Shown here in pieces: positions 25,486 through 34,284 of a stretch of 64,000 nucleotides of DNA (position 1 is its first letter; every line of letters starts with the position of its first letter). The position numbers were made by a program, and so were the translations under genes. The DNA is from Streptomyces sp. SLBN-31 (GTDB lineage Bacteria > Actinomycetota > Actinomycetes > Streptomycetales > Streptomycetaceae): contig NZ_VFNC01000003.1 of assembly GCF_006715395.1 (NCBI RefSeq), positions 620,001 to 684,000 of the forward strand. The letters are read 5' to 3'. The notes beneath the pieces were generated by a model that saw nothing but the letters and a program-made list of their open reading frames with translations, made no database searches and had not been told where the DNA came from.

Positions 25486-26397
25486 CTACGCCGCGACCAG
25501 GTAAGAGAACACGGACTCGAGGGACTCGTCGGAGGGCGAGACCGTCAGCAGCCGGATGCCGTGGTCGCGGGCGACCCGGGGCAACAGCGCTGTGAAACGG
25601 CCGAAGTCGACGGCCTGGATGCGCAACGCGCCCTCGGCGAGGTCGACTTCGATCCCGGACGTCGACGGGTCCGCGATCAGCGCGGCCGCGAGGGCACGGT
25701 CGTCGCTGGAGCGCACCAGGTAGCGGTGCGGGCGGTCGGTCATCAGGCGGCGGATCTTGCGGAAGTCGCCGCTGGCCGCGTGCCGGCCGGCCACGACCAC
25801 CTCGATGTGCCAGGCGAGCTGCTCGACCTCTTCGAGGATGTGGGACGAGAACAGCACCGTGCGGCCCTCGTCGCCCATGCGGCGCAGCAGGTCCATGAGC
25901 TGCATGCGCTGGCGCGGGTCCATACCGTTGAAGGGCTCGTCGAGCAGGAGCAGCGAGGGGTCGTGGACCAGGGCGGAGGCCATCTTCACGCGCTGGCGCA
26001 TGCCCTTGGAGTACGTGGAGATCTTGCGGTCCTGCGCGTACTCCATCTCGACCGTGGCCAGCGCCTTCTGGGCCGCCTTGGCGCCCAGGCCGTGCAACTC
26101 GGCGTTGGCGACGACGAATTCGCGGCCGGTGAGGAAGTCGTACATCGCCTCGCGCTCGGGGACGACGCCGATGTGCTTGTAGATCGCCTCGTTGCGCCAC
26201 ACCTGCTGCCCGTCGAGGGTGACGGTGCCGGTGGAGGGGGCCAGGAAGCCGCCCATCATGTTGATCAGGGTGGACTTTCCGGCGCCGTTCGGGCCGAGCA
26301 GGCCCGTGACGCCGGGGCCGATGGTCATGGTGATGTCGTTGACGGCGACCACGTTGCCGAACCAGCGGGAGACGTGGTCGATGCTGAGCGTGGTCAC
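25486..26397 (-). CDS. ABC transporter ATP-binding protein (second of the operon)
   Basis: A 303-residue ATPase with Walker A GPNGAGKSTLIN, signature YSKGMRQRVKMASAL, Walker B LLLLDEPFNGMDP and the switch His in FSSHILEEVE. The C-terminal ~80 residues (from HRYLVRSSDDRALAAAL) form the regulatory extension seen in ABC-2 exporters of the CcmA/DrrA group. The GTG start overlaps the permease stop upstream by 4 bases, and the partner permease follows by 10 bp. It presumably forms a transporter with one or both permeases here. Confidence 0.93.
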   Translation of the reverse strand: MTTLSIDHVSRWFGNVVAVNDITMTIGPGVTGLLGPNGAGKSTLINMMGGFLAPSTGTVTLDGQQVWRNEAIYKHIGVVPEREAMYDFLTGREFVVANAELHGLGAKAAQKALATVEMEYAQDRKISTYSKGMRQRVKMASALVHDPSLLLLDEPFNGMDPRQRMQLMDLLRRMGDEGRTVLFSSHILEEVEQLAWHIEVVVAGRHAASGDFRKIRRLMTDRPHRYLVRSSDDRALAAALIADPSTSGIEVDLAEGALRIQAVDFGRFTALLPRVARDHGIRLLTVSPSDESLESVFSYLVAA

Positions 26398-27302
26398 AGT
26401 CCCACCTTCTTGTAGCGGCGCAGCAGGAGGCCGTAGGCGGCGGCGATCAGTCCGAGGACGACCAGGACGTACACCGCGCCCTCGCCGTGCGTGGGACCGA
26501 CCGCGCCCGGGAACGCCGAGCTCGCGCCGAGGAAGGCCGACTGCACCCCGTCGATGAGCGTGACGGGCGAGAACAGGCCGATCCAGGGGACGGCGCTCGA
26601 GCTGCCCTGGGCGTCGGCGATGGCCTGCAGCGTGGAGACCGCGCCGTAGGAGATGGTCAGCACGGCGATCACGGCGGCGATGCCGAAGCCGCGGCGCGGG
26701 GTGACCGAGGCGATGACCAGGCCGATGCCGGCGAAGAGCAGCGACAGCAGCGCCACGGAGACCAGTCCCTGCCCGAATCCCTTGGTCTGGTCGGCGAAGT
26801 CGAGCTTGGCCAGCAGCGCGCCCACGTAGAGGACGATCAGCGGGGCCGCGGTGAGGATGAACAGCGCGGAGGCCAGCGCCGCGAACTTGGCGCGGACGTA
26901 GTCGGCGGTCTCGATCGGCCGGGAGAAGTACAGCGGGACGGTCTTGAAACGCAGGTCCCGCGAGACCGACTGGGGCGCCTGCGAGGCGACGTACAGGCTG
27001 ATGACGGCCTGCATGATGATCGCGTAGCGCGTGTAGTCGACCGGCAGGTCCTTGGCCTTGGTGGCGACCGCGACGGCGACCATGATGGCCGCGGGCACGC
27101 ACATCACCACGAACAGCAGCATCGGCAGGACCTTGGACTTGATGGAGCGTCCGAGGCCGTAAGAGCCGCGCAGGGACTGTGAGTAGAGGGAGCGGGTGGC
27201 GTAGGAACGGCCGAGACGGGGGCCGTCGTAGTTGCGGTAGCCGATGTTGTGGATCCGGGTCTGGTCACCCGGCGTGGTCGGCATGGGCTGCTCAACCGCC
27301 AT
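26394..27302 (-). CDS. ABC-2 type transporter permease
   Basis: A 302-residue membrane protein. I start it at the ATG giving MAVEQPMPTTPGDQTRIHNI, because the upstream part of the frame overlaps the preceding ATPase and is not protein-like. The N-terminus NIGYRNYDGPRLGRSYATRS is a recognisable start of actinobacterial ABC-2 permeases. About six membrane segments follow (near 60-80, 100-118, 148-175, 188-215, 222-245 and 270-292). It overlaps the preceding ATPase gene by 11 bases and the following ATPase by 4 bases, so all are translationally coupled. Confidence 0.9.
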   Translation of the reverse strand: MAVEQPMPTTPGDQTRIHNIGYRNYDGPRLGRSYATRSLYSQSLRGSYGLGRSIKSKVLPMLLFVVMCVPAAIMVAVAVATKAKDLPVDYTRYAIIMQAVISLYVASQAPQSVSRDLRFKTVPLYFSRPIETADYVRAKFAALASALFILTAAPLIVLYVGALLAKLDFADQTKGFGQGLVSVALLSLLFAGIGLVIASVTPRRGFGIAAVIAVLTISYGAVSTLQAIADAQGSSSAVPWIGLFSPVTLIDGVQSAFLGASSAFPGAVGPTHGEGAVYVLVVLGLIAAAYGLLLRRYKKVGL

Positions 27303-28260
27303 GGACGGCCGCCTCCTTCCGCTGCTCTTCCTCGCTGGTGAAGACCTCCGAGATGTGGTGCCGGCGCTGCTCCATGCGGACCAGGCCGAGGCCGAGGTCG
27401 GCGACAACGTCCCGCACGAGGTCGTAGGTCTCCTCGCCCTGCGTGGTCAGCAACAGGATGTGTCCGGCGCCCGGCAGGCCGCTGCCCGCCTCGACACTGA
27501 CCCCGCGCGCGTGGAGCGCCTCGCGCAGCGCGCGTGTGCCGTCGGGATGCTCGTCGGTGTCGGTGACCTCGACGGCGATGGTGGTCGTGGTCTGGGTGAA
27601 GTCCGTGGTGGAGCTGGAGCGCAGGAGCTTGCCGCCGTCGATGATCACGACGTGGTCGCAGGTGCGCTCCAGCTCGCCCAGCAGGTGGGAGGTGACCAGG
27701 ACCGAGATGCCGAAGTCCGTGTGGATGCGGCGGATCAGCCCGAGCATCTCGTCACGGCCGACCGGGTCCAGGCCGTTGGTCGGCTCGTCCAGGAAGACCA
27801 GCTGCGGGTCGTGGACGAGGGCCTGCGCGAGCTTCACGCGCTGCTTCATGCCGGTCGAGTAGCCGCCGATGGGGCGGTATCGCTCCTCGTACAGACCGAC
27901 GTGACGCAGTGTGTCCGCCGTGCGCTCACGGGCGGCGGTCGGCGGCAGTCCGGACATCCGGGCCATGTGGACGACGAACTCGGTCGCCGAGACGTCCGGC
28001 GGCAGGCAGTCGTGCTCCGGCATGTAGCCGACCCGCTCACGGATGGCCGCGCCCTTCGTCGCGACGTCGAGCCCGAGCACTTCGGCACGGCCCTCGGAGG
28101 CGGGGGACAGACCCAGCAGGATCTTGATCAGTGTGGACTTGCCGGCTCCGTTGGCTCCGACGAGCCCGGTCACACCGGGTCCGACGTCGACGGAGAGCCG
28201 GTCAAGCGCGGTCACCCGGGGGAACCGCTTGCTCAGGCTTTCGGTCGCGATCACAGTCAC
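27292..28260 (-). CDS. ABC transporter ATP-binding protein (first of the operon)
   Basis: A 322-residue ATPase: Walker A GANGAGKSTLIKILLGL, signature YSTGMKQRVKLAQAL, Walker B LVFLDEPTNGLDP, switch His in VTSHLLGELE. The C-terminal extension (about 225-322) includes SSTTDFTQTTTTIAVEV. The GTG at 28260 is chosen; an alternative GTG lies two codons downstream. It is the promoter-proximal gene of the four-gene operon, and the 244-bp gap to the divergent M24 gene should hold both promoters. It also carries a DnaA-box-like 9-mer. Having two ATPases and two permeases, the operon may encode either one heteromeric or two related exporters. Confidence 0.92.
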   Translation of the reverse strand: MTVIATESLSKRFPRVTALDRLSVDVGPGVTGLVGANGAGKSTLIKILLGLSPASEGRAEVLGLDVATKGAAIRERVGYMPEHDCLPPDVSATEFVVHMARMSGLPPTAARERTADTLRHVGLYEERYRPIGGYSTGMKQRVKLAQALVHDPQLVFLDEPTNGLDPVGRDEMLGLIRRIHTDFGISVLVTSHLLGELERTCDHVVIIDGGKLLRSSSTTDFTQTTTTIAVEVTDTDEHPDGTRALREALHARGVSVEAGSGLPGAGHILLLTTQGEETYDLVRDVVADLGLGLVRMEQRRHHISEVFTSEEEQRKEAAVHGG

Positions 28261-28393
28261 GGCTTCGACGATAGTGATGTGGGCCACGATCCACGTCAGA
28301 CCGCAGAGCTGTCTTCGCCTCAGCCTCCAGACGTACGGGACCGTAGGGGTACCCCCTACCTGAGAGCTACGCACAGTGACACGGCACGGAGAG

Positions 28394-28402
28394 TTGTCCA
28401 CA
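28394..28402. promoter_or_regulatory. Single DnaA-box-like 9-mer
   Basis: TTGTCCACA, identical to the preferred Streptomyces DnaA box, in the divergent promoter region between the ABC operon and the M24 peptidase gene. It is isolated, so it is weaker evidence than the clusters. Confidence 0.5.
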
Positions 28403-28504
28403 GGCCCGAGCCCGCCTATTGACGCGGCCTCTAACAACTGTCACATTCGCCAGTGTCAAGTTACGAGCACGTACCGCAGCCGGCGGACGGGAGTGGGCGG
28501 TGGC

Positions 28505-29347
28505 ATGACGACGGCATGGGCAGGTGAACTCTCCCCACGGCTGCGCGGGTTCAGGCAGGTGCAGCGCCTCGCCTACGAGTGCGCCGAGGCGGTCGCCGCC
28601 CGCCTGCGACCGGGGGTGACCGAACGCGAGGCGGCCCGCATGCAGCGCGAGTGGCTGCGCGAGCGAGGCGTGCGGGACTGGTTCCATCTGCCCTTCGCCT
28701 GGTTCGGGGACCGCACGGCGTTCGTGAACTTCCGCATCCCGCTCCAGTTCTTCCCGACCGACCGCCGGCTGGAGCCGGGGATGCCCTTCATCCTCGACAT
28801 GGCCCCCGTGTACGAGGGCTGCACCGCGGACATCGGCTACTCCGGCTCGCTCGGCCCCAACCCGGTGCAGGAGCGGCTCATGGCCGACCTGGAAGCACAC
28901 CGCGAGCTGATCCTGCGCGAGGTGCGCGAACGACGCCCGCTGCGGACGATCTACGAGGACGTGGACCGCCTCATGGTCCGGCAGGGCTACGCCAACCGGC
29001 ACCGCGCCTACCCCTTCGGGGTCATCGCCCACAAGGTGGACCGGGTGAAGCAGCGCCGTTTCTCGCCCCACCTGTTCGGGTTCGGCGCGCAGTCCCTGAA
29101 AGGACTCGCGAGCGACGCGCTGCACGGCCACCGCGAGGGCTGGTCCCCGCTGTGGTCGCCGTACCGCTTCTCCGACCACCCGCCGCAGCCGGGCCTGTGG
29201 GCGGTCGAACCCCACCTCGGATTCCGGGGCACGGGCGCGAAGTTCGAGGAGATCCTCGTCGTCACCGACTCCGGGGACCCCGAGGAGAGCGCCTTCTGGC
29301 TGGACGACGACCTGCCGCACGTGCGGCGCTGGGCAAAGGAGAAGTGA
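28505..29347 (+). CDS. M24 family metallopeptidase-like protein
   Basis: A 280-residue protein with only the pita-bread (creatinase/aminopeptidase) fold. The metal-binding pattern is visible: Asp in FILDMAPVYEGCTADIGYSG (two Asp), a candidate His in the VIAHKVDR region, and Glu in VEPHLGF and FEEILVVTD. The usual N-terminal domain of Xaa-Pro dipeptidases is absent. The ATG follows a Gly-rich leader. It is coupled by a 4-base overlap to an epoxide hydrolase/SDR fusion gene, suggesting a shared pathway rather than general peptide turnover; its substrate could be a non-peptide amide (inference). Confidence 0.85.
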   Translation: MTTAWAGELSPRLRGFRQVQRLAYECAEAVAARLRPGVTEREAARMQREWLRERGVRDWFHLPFAWFGDRTAFVNFRIPLQFFPTDRRLEPGMPFILDMAPVYEGCTADIGYSGSLGPNPVQERLMADLEAHRELILREVRERRPLRTIYEDVDRLMVRQGYANRHRAYPFGVIAHKVDRVKQRRFSPHLFGFGAQSLKGLASDALHGHREGWSPLWSPYRFSDHPPQPGLWAVEPHLGFRGTGAKFEEILVVTDSGDPEESAFWLDDDLPHVRRWAKEK

Positions 29348-31104
29348 CAGTGCTCAAGGGTGCGCGGGAGCGCCGGATACGGACCGGCGGCATCGAACTG
29401 TGCGTCGCCGAGCTGGGCGACGCCGGACAGCCGACGGTGGTGCTGGTGCACGGCTACCCGGACAGCAAGGAGGTGTGGTCCGAGGTCGCCGGCCGGCTCG
29501 CGGAACACTTCCACGTCGTCCTGTACGACGTCCGGGGACACGGTCGGTCCACGGCCCCGAAGCCGCTGCGCGGCGGCTTCACCCTGGAGAAGCTCACCGA
29601 CGACTTCCTGGCCGTGGTCGACGCGGTCAGCCCGGACCGGCCCGTGCACCTCGTCGGGCACGACTGGGGTTCGGTGCAGTCCTGGGAGTTCGTCACCGTG
29701 AGCCGCACCGAGGGCCGCATCGCCTCCTTCACCTCCATGTCCGGGCCCTGCCTCGACCACTTCGGCCACTGGATCGACCAGCGCCTGAGGAAGCCCACCC
29801 CGCGCCGTATCGGCCAGCTCCTCGGCCAGGGCGCCAAGTCCTGGTACGTGTACGCCCTGCACACGCCCGTGCTGCCCGAACTGGCCTGGCGCGGCCCCCT
29901 CGGCAAGCGCTGGCCGCGCATCCTGGAACGCGTCGAGAAGGTCCCCGGCGGCGACTACCCGACCTCCTCGCTCCCCCGGGACGCGGCACACGGGGCGTGG
30001 CTGTACCGCGACAACGTCCGCGCCCGGCTGCGCCGTCCGCGTCCCGACGCACACGCACACGCGCCCGTGCAGCTCATCACGCCCCTCGACGACGCCTTCC
30101 TCTCCGAGCGGCTCTACGACGACCTGGACCGGTGGGTCCCGCGGCTCACCCGCCGCACCCTCCCGGCCAAGCACTGGATTCCCCGCACCCGGCCCGACCG
30201 ACTGGCCGCCTGGATCACCGAGTTCGTGCGCTCGGTGGAGGAGGGGAGGCCCGAGACGGTGAGGCCCACCGGCAAGTACGCCGACCGCTTCGGCGGGCAG
30301 CTCGTCCTGGTCACCGGCGCGGGCAGCGGCATCGGACGGGCCACGGCGTTCGCCTTCGCCGAGGCCGGAGCACGTGTGATCGCCGTCGACCGGGACGCCG
30401 AGGCCGCCGTCCGCACCGCCGAGCTGTCCCGTTTGATCGGCGCCCCCGAGGCCTGGGCGGAGACCGTGGACGTCTCCGACGAGCAGGCCATGGAGGAACT
30501 CGCCGACAAGGTCGCCACCCAGTACGGCGTGCTCGACGTGCTGGTGAACAACGCCGGTATCGGTCTGGGCGGTTCCTTCTTCGACACCACCCCGGAGGAC
30601 TGGAAGAAGGTCCTCGACGTCAACCTGTGGGGCGTCATCCACGGCTGCCGGCTCTTCGGCAGGCAGATGGCCGAGCGCGGACAGGGCGGCCACATCGTCA
30701 ACACCGCGTCCGCGGCGGCCTACCAGCCCTCCAAGGCGCTGCCCGCCTACAGCACCTCCAAGGCGGCCGTGCTCATGCTCAGCGAGTGTCTGCGCGCCGA
30801 ACTGGCCGGCCAGGGGATCGGCGTGAGCGCGATCTGCCCCGGCTTCGTCAACACCAACATCACCTCGACCGCGCGCTTCGCCGGCGTGGACGCCGAGGAG
30901 GAGAAGCGGCGGCAGAAGCGGACGGCGCGGCTGTACGGCCTGCGGAACTACCCGCCGGAGAAGGTGGCCGACGCGATCCTGCGCGCGGTCGTACGCAACC
31001 AGGCGGTCGTACCGGTCACGCCCGAGGCCCGCGGCGCCCACCTCATGTCCCGCTTCACCCCGCGCGCGCTGCGGGCGATCGCACGACTGGAACCCCCGCT
31101 GTGA
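29344..31104 (+). CDS. EphD-like fusion: alpha/beta hydrolase (epoxide hydrolase type) plus short-chain dehydrogenase
   Basis: A 586-residue two-domain enzyme. Residues about 15-300 are an alpha/beta hydrolase with oxyanion HGYPDS and the nucleophile elbow VGHDWGSVQSW. Asp at the nucleophile position (about 106) is typical of epoxide hydrolases and haloalkane dehalogenases. Residues about 315-586 are a short-chain dehydrogenase: NAD(P) motif TGAGSGIG (about 324), NNAG, and catalytic YSTSK (about 469-473). The same fusion is known as EphD in Mycobacterium tuberculosis, where it acts on lipid-type substrates. The start overlaps the M24 gene stop (GTGA). A MerR regulator follows 55 bp later. Substrate here is unknown. 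Confidence 0.92.
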   Translation: MTVLKGARERRIRTGGIELCVAELGDAGQPTVVLVHGYPDSKEVWSEVAGRLAEHFHVVLYDVRGHGRSTAPKPLRGGFTLEKLTDDFLAVVDAVSPDRPVHLVGHDWGSVQSWEFVTVSRTEGRIASFTSMSGPCLDHFGHWIDQRLRKPTPRRIGQLLGQGAKSWYVYALHTPVLPELAWRGPLGKRWPRILERVEKVPGGDYPTSSLPRDAAHGAWLYRDNVRARLRRPRPDAHAHAPVQLITPLDDAFLSERLYDDLDRWVPRLTRRTLPAKHWIPRTRPDRLAAWITEFVRSVEEGRPETVRPTGKYADRFGGQLVLVTGAGSGIGRATAFAFAEAGARVIAVDRDAEAAVRTAELSRLIGAPEAWAETVDVSDEQAMEELADKVATQYGVLDVLVNNAGIGLGGSFFDTTPEDWKKVLDVNLWGVIHGCRLFGRQMAERGQGGHIVNTASAAAYQPSKALPAYSTSKAAVLMLSECLRAELAGQGIGVSAICPGFVNTNITSTARFAGVDAEEEKRRQKRTARLYGLRNYPPEKVADAILRAVVRNQAVVPVTPEARGAHLMSRFTPRALRAIARLEPPL

Positions 31105-31159
31105 GCGGCGCCGGCGCCTCCCGCGGGGTCGCCACCGGCCGGACCACCGGGGCGACCGT

Positions 31160-32098
31160 GTGAACGGCGCGGCCATCTACCGGATCGAGGACCTGGCGCA
31201 CGTCAGCGGCGCCAGCGTCCGCACCATCCGCGCCTACCAGGACCGGGGCCTGCTCCCCCGCCCCGAGCGCCGCGGCCGCGCCAACCTGTACTCCGACGCC
31301 CATCTGGCCCGTCTGCGCCAGATCGCCGACCTCCTCGACCGCGGCTACGGCCTGGCCTCCATCAAGGAGTTGCTGGAGGCGTGGGACGCCGGCCGGGGCC
31401 TCGGCGGGGTGCTCGGACTGGTCGCCGAGGTGGACGGTCCATGGACCGACGAGGAGGCGGTACGGATCTCGCGCGCCGAACTCGACGAACGGTTCGGCGG
31501 CGCCCCCGACGACGAGGCCGTCGCCGACGCCGTGGAGCTGGGAGTGCTGGAGCCGGTGCCCGGCGACGACAACTCCTTCCTCGTGCCGAGCCCCCAAGAG
31601 CTCGCCGTGGCCGTCGAGTTGCACGGCGCCGGGGTGCCGCTGTCCGCGATCGCCCGTCACCTGCGGGAGTTGAGGGGCCAGGTCGAGCACATCGCCTCCC
31701 GTTTCCTGGAGTTCACCACCGAGCACGTCTTCGCGCGCTACCTCCAGGGCCCGCACCGTCCGACCGACGCGGACGCCGCCGAGGCGGCCTCGCTCGTACG
31801 GCGACTGCGACCCCTGGCGCAGCAGACGGTGGACGCGGAACTGGCCCGTGCCATGCGGTTGTTGGCGGTACGGCAACTGCGTCGGCAACTGGGCGCGGGG
31901 GAGACGCCGGAAACGCCGTCGGTGTCACGCTCCGTGGCACTGCCCGAGGAGACGATCAGGGCCGTGGAAAGGCTGGTTGGGACGGGGCGGGTCGCGGAGT
32001 TCGTGGCGCTGGCGGCCGAACGGGAGGTGCGGGCACGGGAGTTGGACGCGCTCACGTCAAGGATGCGGCCCCCTGGCGATCTTGACGAACAGGGCTGA
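31160..32098 (+). CDS. MerR family transcriptional regulator
   Basis: A 312-residue regulator with an N-terminal MerR winged helix (about 5-75: YRIEDLAHVSGASVRTIRAY, RANLYSDAHLARLRQIADLL). The long C-terminal region has no recognised ligand domain and is rich in charged helices (for example EHIASRFLEFTTEHVFARYL), possibly a coiled-coil dimer interface plus effector site. There is no Cys cluster of the metal-sensing kind. It lies at the end of the M24-EphD transcript, so it probably controls that operon. A DnaA-box cluster follows its stop. Confidence 0.88.
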   Translation: MNGAAIYRIEDLAHVSGASVRTIRAYQDRGLLPRPERRGRANLYSDAHLARLRQIADLLDRGYGLASIKELLEAWDAGRGLGGVLGLVAEVDGPWTDEEAVRISRAELDERFGGAPDDEAVADAVELGVLEPVPGDDNSFLVPSPQELAVAVELHGAGVPLSAIARHLRELRGQVEHIASRFLEFTTEHVFARYLQGPHRPTDADAAEAASLVRRLRPLAQQTVDAELARAMRLLAVRQLRRQLGAGETPETPSVSRSVALPEETIRAVERLVGTGRVAEFVALAAEREVRARELDALTSRMRPPGDLDEQG

Positions 32099-32110
32099 CA
32101 TGTCGAGGAG

Positions 32111-32164
32111 TTGTCCACAGATTCGCCAAGTAGCTTGTGGATAACTACAGTTGGTTGTGGATCA
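32111..32164. promoter_or_regulatory. Three DnaA-box-like 9-mers upstream of kptA
   Basis: TTGTCCACA at 32111-32119, the complement of TTATCCACA at 32136-32144, and a one-mismatch complement (TGATCCACA) at 32156-32164, all inside a 123-bp gap. The spacing of about 20-25 bp and mixed orientation are as in other Streptomyces DnaA-box groups. Confidence 0.65.
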
Positions 32165-32221
32165 AACCTCGGCGCCAAAAATTGTCTGCGTGATCCGCGT
32201 CTCTCCCCTCATCCTGAGCGG

Positions 32222-32770
32222 ATGGACGAAAGACGCACCGTGAAGGTGTCGAAGTACCTCTCGAAACACCTGCGCCACCAGCCCGAGCGGATCGGGCTGA
32301 CCCTCGACGAGGCGGGCTGGGTCGAGATCGACGTACTGATCGCCGCGGCCGCCGCCCACGGCTTCCGCTTCACCCGCGAGGAACTGGACCACGTCGTCGC
32401 GCACAACGACAAGAAGCGCTTCGCCGTCGAGGGCACCCGGATCCGCGCGAGCCAGGGACACAGCGTCGACATCGACCTCGGGCTGGCCCCGGCGACCCCG
32501 CCGCCGTACCTCTACCACGGCACCGTGGCCCGCAACCTGGACGCGATCCGCGCCGAAGGGCTGCGCCCGATGAACCGGCACGACGTCCACCTCTCGCCCG
32601 ACCGCGAGACGGCGACCCGCGTGGGCGCCCGCCGCGGCCGGCCCGTCGTGCTGTCCGTGGACGCCGGCGCCATGCACCGCGACGGGCACGTCTTCCACGT
32701 CAGCGAGAACGGAGTGTGGCTGACGCGAGCCGTACCACCGCGGTACCTGCGGTTCCCCGAACCGCACTGA
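32222..32770 (+). CDS. kptA: RNA 2'-phosphotransferase (Tpt1/KptA family)
   Basis: A 182-residue KptA/Tpt1 enzyme, which transfers an internal RNA 2'-phosphate to NAD, releasing ADP-ribose 1'',2''-cyclic phosphate. Family blocks are intact: SKYLSKHLRH near the N-terminus, RASQGHSVDID, YHGT, HDVHLSPD and FHVSENGVWLT. The length is standard. In yeast it finishes tRNA splicing, but bacteria lack that pathway and the physiological substrate is unresolved. No RtcB/RNA-ligase partner is seen nearby. It lies just downstream of a DnaA-box cluster and ahead of a small hypothetical gene. Confidence 0.94.
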   Translation: MDERRTVKVSKYLSKHLRHQPERIGLTLDEAGWVEIDVLIAAAAAHGFRFTREELDHVVAHNDKKRFAVEGTRIRASQGHSVDIDLGLAPATPPPYLYHGTVARNLDAIRAEGLRPMNRHDVHLSPDRETATRVGARRGRPVVLSVDAGAMHRDGHVFHVSENGVWLTRAVPPRYLRFPEPH

Positions 32771-32789
32771 CCCCTGCATGATCAGAGGT

Positions 32790-33236
32790 ATGGACCACTT
32801 CCCGAGCACCGAGACCGCCGTCACCGCCCTGCGCGCCCTCGCCACGGAGTACGGCCGCGAGATCGAGGTCAGCCACGACATCGGCGCCGACCAGACCTCC
32901 CGCCGCAGCGCCGCGGGCGTCGGCGTCACCACCGACCCGGACGGCACCCTGCCGCACGAGGCCTACGCCGAGTTCGGGGGCCTGCCCCGGGTCAGCGTCC
33001 GGCTCTACCCGGACGACGACGCGCTGATCACCGTGGAGGGCGTCGAATGCCCGGACGTCGCCCGCGACGACGTCCCCGCCTTCCTGCGCTCCCTCTTCGA
33101 CGACCGCGCCTTCGTCAAGGCCCGCCGGTTCCCGCCCGGCTACTTCCTGATCGTGCCGCTGCCGCAGGACCGCACCCACCGCGAGTACATGCCGATGCTC
33201 ACCCTCACCCCCTGGCTCAGCGGTCGCGTGCGATGA
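32790..33236 (+). CDS. Conserved hypothetical protein
   Basis: A 148-residue soluble protein starting MDHFPSTETAVTALRALATE, with AGAGGT directly before the ATG at 32790; an ATG four codons upstream is less well placed. It contains RVSVRLYPDDDALITVEGVE and ends in EYMPMLTLTPWLSG. No domain, signal peptide or membrane segment is recognised. It follows kptA by 19 bp in the same direction and may be co-transcribed with it. A parS site lies 12 bp after its stop. Confidence 0.78.
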   Translation: MDHFPSTETAVTALRALATEYGREIEVSHDIGADQTSRRSAAGVGVTTDPDGTLPHEAYAEFGGLPRVSVRLYPDDDALITVEGVECPDVARDDVPAFLRSLFDDRAFVKARRFPPGYFLIVPLPQDRTHREYMPMLTLTPWLSGRVR

Positions 33237-33248
33237 CAGGCCGTGACT

Positions 33249-33262
33249 GTTTCACGTGAAAC
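33249..33262. promoter_or_regulatory. parS site
   Basis: Perfect GTTTCACGTGAAAC, the ParB-binding centromere sequence of Streptomyces. It lies 13 bp upstream of a -10-like TACGCT (33276-33281), so it overlaps the expected -35 region of the LLM oxidoreductase gene. Confidence 0.93.
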
Positions 33263-33287
33263 CCCCTGCGCCGCATACGCTCGCCTC

Positions 33288-34190
33288 ATGAGTCTGCGTC
33301 TGAGCACCGTGATCCTCCCCTACCGGCGCTGGCACGAGGGCGGCCGTTCGGCATGGCAGCGGGCGGAGCAACTCGGCTTCCACACCGCCTACACCTACGA
33401 CCACCTGTCCTGGCGGACCTTCCGCGACGGCCCGTGGTTCGGTGCCGTGCCGACGCTCACCGCGGCCGCTGCCGTGACGGACCGAATGCGGCTGGGCACG
33501 CTGGTGACCTCACCGAACTTCCGTCACCCGGTGACCCTCGCCAAGGAACTGATCTCCCTCGACGACATCTCGGGCGGCCGGGTCACCCTCGGCATCGGCG
33601 CCGGCGGCACCGGCTTCGACGCCACCGCGCTCGGCCAGGAACCCTGGACGCCGCGCGAGCGCGCCGACCGGCTCGCCGAGTTCGTGCCGCTGCTGGACCG
33701 GCTGCTGACCGAGGACGCGGTGTCGTACGAGGGCGACTACTACTCGGCGCACGAGGCCCGCAACATCCCCGGGTGCGTGCAGCGCCCCCGGCTGCCCTTC
33801 GCGGTGGCCGCGACCGGGCCGCGCGGCATGAGGCTCGCCGCCCGCCACGGGCAGGCGTGGGTGACCACCGGCGACCCCCGGCTGTACGAGAACGGCACTC
33901 CCGAACAATCGGTTCAGGCCATTCGCGGCCAGGTCGAGAAGCTGGCCGACGCCTGCGCAGAGACCGGCCGGGAGGTGGCCGGAATGGACCGGGTGCTGCT
34001 CACCGGGTTCACCCCGGACCGCGGCCGCCCGCTGCAGTCGCTGGAAGCGTTCGTGGACTTCGCCGGCCGCCACCGTGAGCTGGGCTTCACGGAGATCGTG
34101 ATCCACTGGCCCGTCCCGGACTCGGTCTTCGCCGCCGACGAGAAGGTCTTCGAACAGATCGCCATGGAGGCCTCGAGCCGCCTCGGCTGA
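33288..34190 (+). CDS. LLM class F420-dependent oxidoreductase
   Basis: A 300-residue luciferase-like TIM-barrel oxidoreductase of the F420-using group: [49 protein letters not shown] and [17 protein letters not shown] are characteristic. It should use reduced F420 (or FMN) to act on an unknown substrate. The ATG follows TACGCT plus 6 bases, which suggests a leaderless transcript with its -35 region in the parS site. The next gene is 94 bp downstream, so probably separate. Confidence 0.88.
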   Translation: MSLRLSTVILPYRRWHEGGRSAWQRAEQLGFHTAYTYDHLSWRTFRDGPWFGAVPTLTAAAAVTDRMRLGTLVTSPNFRHPVTLAKELISLDDISGGRVTLGIGAGGTGFDATALGQEPWTPRERADRLAEFVPLLDRLLTEDAVSYEGDYYSAHEARNIPGCVQRPRLPFAVAATGPRGMRLAARHGQAWVTTGDPRLYENGTPEQSVQAIRGQVEKLADACAETGREVAGMDRVLLTGFTPDRGRPLQSLEAFVDFAGRHRELGFTEIVIHWPVPDSVFAADEKVFEQIAMEASSRLG

Positions 34191-34284
34191 GCCGACTGGG
34201 TGTGACGGTGCAGGTGAGGACGGTAACCACTCACCTGCGCGGACTCCCGCACGGGCGTGCGGGCATATGCGGGAGAATGGGCGG

